Shown piece after piece: positions 61,157 to 64,000 of a DNA stretch of 64,000 bases. The notes beneath the pieces were generated by a model, which was not told the origin of the DNA, ran no database searches, and saw nothing but the letters and a program-made list of their open reading frames with translations. Positions within the stretch are counted from its first letter, which is position 1, and every line of letters begins with the position of its first letter. The stretch is from the NCBI GenBank assembly GCA_030562195.1, contig JAUJPP010000012.1, positions 8,556,001 through 8,620,000 on the forward strand, written 5' to 3'. The translations under genes were made by a program, and so were the position numbers. The DNA is from Nipponacmea schrenckii (taxonomy: Eukaryota > Mollusca > Gastropoda > Lottiidae).

Positions 61157-63600
61157 TTAACTCTCGGTCTGTCAATAACAAAACAACTCTTTTGCATGAT
61201 TTTATCATTGAAAATGACTTTGAAATCCTTGCTCTTACTGAAACATGGCTAAAGCCTGACACACCATAAGCAACAATTACAGCACTAATTCCTGATGGCT
61301 ATGCGCTAAAACATGTCGATAGAATTGGGAGAGATGGGGGAGGCGTTGATGTCATTTGCAAATCTAACATTCATACGAGAGAACAAAAGCTTAAAGATTT
61401 CAAATCGTTTGAATACATGGACACAGTCTTATCATTTCGATTTAAGAAAATTAGGCTTATAACACTTTATCGTCCACCAAAATTAGAACCTGTCTCACTG
61501 TTTCTTGATGAATTTTCGCTACTTTTAGACCATTTATCGTCCTGCAAAATAGACCTTATAATACTTGGGTATTTTAATATTCACGTTGATAATTGTACTA
61601 ATAACGAGGCCCAAAAATTCCTAGGAGTTCTTGATGTTTATGGCTTACAACAGCATGTGCAAAGTGGTACACACGTCCATGGTCCAACCTTGGACTTAGT
61701 TATTACCCGAAACAATGAACTCTGTGTAAATAATTTGTCCAGTAAAGATAAGCTCACCTCTGATCACTTTCCTGTCTATTTCAACCTCAGTGTAGAGAAA
61801 ACAACTTTATCAACAAAAACTGTCACTTTTCGGAACAAAAAAAAACATTGATATTGCAGATCTGAAGAATAGAATCTTAAATTCAAATCTGAACTCCTTA
61901 AATGATCTACAAGATGTTAATGAAAAAACAATAACTTATCAGGACACTCTTACATCAATCCTTGACACTATTGCTCCACTGAAAACTAAGGTTTTGACAA
62001 TACGTCCTGGAACTCTTTGGTATAATGATGAAATACGGTGTGCTAAAAAGATGCGAAATAAAGCGGAGAAACTCTGGAGACGCACTAAGCTGCAAAATCA
62101 CAAGGAAAATTACAAATCCCTCAGAAATAATATTACACATTTAATAGATTTGGCTAAAAGACGTTACTATTCACAAAGGATTGATGATAGCACAAAAAAC
62201 AAAAAAAAAACTGTTTAGAATAACTAAAACCCTCTTGGACCATAATTCGCATTCTGCTAAATTACCGAATATTGACAACAAAGTCGAATTAGCGAACAAT
62301 TTCCCAGTGTATTTCACAGATAAGTAATATTCGTAGTGATCTCAACCATCTTATGCACCATACAAAACACATCCCTATCTCTTATAACGCTCAACAGACC
62401 CAGCTTAGTTACTTCAACACTGTCTCTGGAGAAGATATCAAGCAAATTATCCAATCTACGGCTAGTAAATCTTGTGACTTAGATCCAATTCCAACTTGGC
62501 TTCCGAAAGAGTGCCTGGATTAGATTCTACCAAGTATTACTGATATAATAAATTCTGCGCTTTCTACCTGTACATTTCCCGATTCGTTCAAGTGTGCAAA
62601 TGTTATACCACTTCAGAAAAAACCAACACTCCATACAGATGACTTTAAAAATTATCGGCCTATCTCAAACTTAAATAATGTGTCCAAGGTTCTTGTATCG
62701 CTTAACAGATCACAGATCATGTGAATGAACATCAACTACTGGAAGTATTCCAAAGTGCCTATAGGAAACATCATAGTACTAAAACCGCCTTACTCAGAGT
62801 TCAAAATGACATTTTGAATGCAATCGATCCTAAAAACTGTGTCCTCCTCATCCTACTAGATTTGTCTGCTGCCTTTGATACGGTTGAACATGAAATCCTG
62901 CAAGATAGACTTACTTCGGATTTTGGAATCAGTGGGAGTGCTCGCGACTTTCTAAAATCTTATCTCCAAAAAAGATGTCAAAGAGTTGTCATAGATGGCA
63001 ATTACTCTCCTCAGGTTCATCTGCGTTACGGTGTTTCTCAAGGTTCTGTCCTAGGTCCTATTCTGTTTAGTCTGTACACTTCACCACTTGGTGAAATTGT
63101 TAAGCATTACGGAATATCATTTCATCTTTATGCAGACGATACTCAACTGTACATTGCTTTTAAACCTAAATCAGAATTCGTGCCATCGCTACTTAGGATG
63201 CAACAATGCCTTAACGAAATTCGTAGTTGGATGTCATAAAATTTTATAAAACTAAATGACAGCAAAACCGAGTACCTCCTAATGGGTTCTGATAACCTCA
63301 TGTCTAAACTTGACAACAGCAGTGATCTGTCCGTTTCAATTGGAAACTCTCAAATACAACCCAGTGAATCTGCAAAAAATATTTGTGTGATGTTTGATAA
63401 GAAACTGAACATGGAGCTCCAAATCAATACTACATGCAAGAACTGTCATTACCAACTCCGTAACATCAGAATCATCTCAAAATATATTTAAAACGATGCC
63501 CTTAAAACACTTGTTCACGCTTTAGTTACCTCTCGGATGGATAACATGAACTCTCTTCTCCTCCGGACTTCCTCTTCGTCTGACAAACAAATTACAACTG
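61157..63600 (+). pseudogene. Decayed CR1/L2-type non-LTR retrotransposon (endonuclease and reverse transcriptase)
   Basis: A single LINE ORF broken by stops (for example at ~61267 and ~62521) and frameshifts (~61845, ~62215, ~63237). Order: APE endonuclease with LALTETWLKPD, LGYFNIHVD (the usual GDFN is GYFN) and TSDHFPVY; a linker with WYNDEIRCAKK and RRYYSQRI; then reverse transcriptase with FKNYRPISNLNNVSKVL, FQSAYRKHHSTKTALLRVQN, LLDLSAAFDTVEHEIL, RYGVSQGSVLGPILFSLY and the catalytic YADDTQLY; then the C-terminal LVTSRMDNMNSLLL. The N-terminal part lies left of the inserted MITE (about 60600-60658) and is too decayed to follow. The domain order fits the CR1/L2 branch. It cannot make an active protein. 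Confidence 0.9.
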
Positions 63601-63639
63601 GTACTTGCGCGATAAATCAAACTACATGTATTACTATTA

Positions 63640-64000
63640 CTACCGGTATTACTGCGCATTGAATATAAATAAAAATTGAAATATTCAACCTTCAATCATA
63701 TACTTTTTCTAGGGTGATAAATGTACAATATTACTAAGTTTCATAAAAATCTGTCAAGAATTACACCTAATAATAAGGCAATAACTCATTTAATATTTTT
63801 CAGTATTTTAGATTATTAAAAGGGTTCACTCTTGGGTGATAACAAACAATTTCAACAAAATTCATCAAAATATGTATGGAATTGTGCCTTGAAAAGTGTT
63901 TACGAGCCAAAACTGAACGCGTTTTAAAGAACATGTGGAATAATTCATATTAAATATTTTGTGATATTTATTTTCAACAGGGTTCATATCCTTGGGTGAT
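63640..64000. repeat. Pearl-core repeat fragment at window end
   Basis: TAGGGTGATAAATGTACAAT and ATTACTAAGTTTC match copy D at about 39757. GGGTTCACTCTTGGGTGATA and AACTGAACGCGTTTTAAAGA match its tandem units. The element runs off the window edge, so its far terminus is not seen. Confidence 0.6.

Overview
This is a piece of an AT-rich animal nuclear genome. Genes are split into short exons by GT-AG introns, and the spaces between them are full of transposable elements. The gene families (Prrx homeobox, PELP1, WRAP53/TCAB1, EMC5, a UCP-like SLC25 carrier, TMEM126) are bilaterian. The abundant short elements with terminal hairpins and internal ~150-165 bp tandem repeats resemble the 'pearl'/Helentron-type elements described in molluscs. 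A mollusc or another lophotrochozoan is my inference, not a proven identity.

Layout. 1-11.9 kb is gene-poor: a 31-bp tandem array near 1 kb, and pearl-like elements at 7.3-8.8 and 11.06-11.58 kb. 11.94-12.88 kb (+) holds the last two coding exons of a Prrx-type homeobox gene, whose 5' exon I could not find. 15.99-17.79 kb (-) is a complete three-exon gene for a small secreted protein with two chitin-binding (CBM14) domains and a TATA box. 19.87-27.24 kb (-) is a 16-exon PELP1 gene, whose last intron is almost entirely a 63-bp satellite. 27.71-32.09 kb (+) is a ten-exon WRAP53 gene, head to head with PELP1 across 469 bp. 33.27-34.33 kb (+) is the four-exon EMC5/MMGT1 gene. 37.33-48.57 kb (-) is a ten-exon mitochondrial carrier of the SLC25A14/A30 group, with introns that carry several nested transposons. 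57.36-58.19 kb (-) is a two-exon TMEM126 gene. 60.6-63.6 kb (+) is a decayed non-LTR retrotransposon interrupted by a TTAA-flanked MITE.

For every gene except the 5'-incomplete homeobox gene, the exon model closes in frame from start to stop with matching intron phases. Predicted lengths are CBM14 164 aa, PELP1 751 aa, WRAP53 614 aa, EMC5 108 aa, carrier 300 aa and TMEM126 189 aa.

The genes do not form one pathway. PELP1 (pre-60S ribosome maturation) and WRAP53 (Cajal-body RNA trafficking and telomerase) share a probable bidirectional promoter. EMC5 and TMEM126 both concern membrane-protein or respiratory-complex assembly, but are not linked in position. The most unusual structures are transposon architecture: a ~1.7-kb nested inverted repeat inside a carrier intron; several insertions whose empty sites are visible elsewhere in the same window; and the hairpin-ended repeat family.
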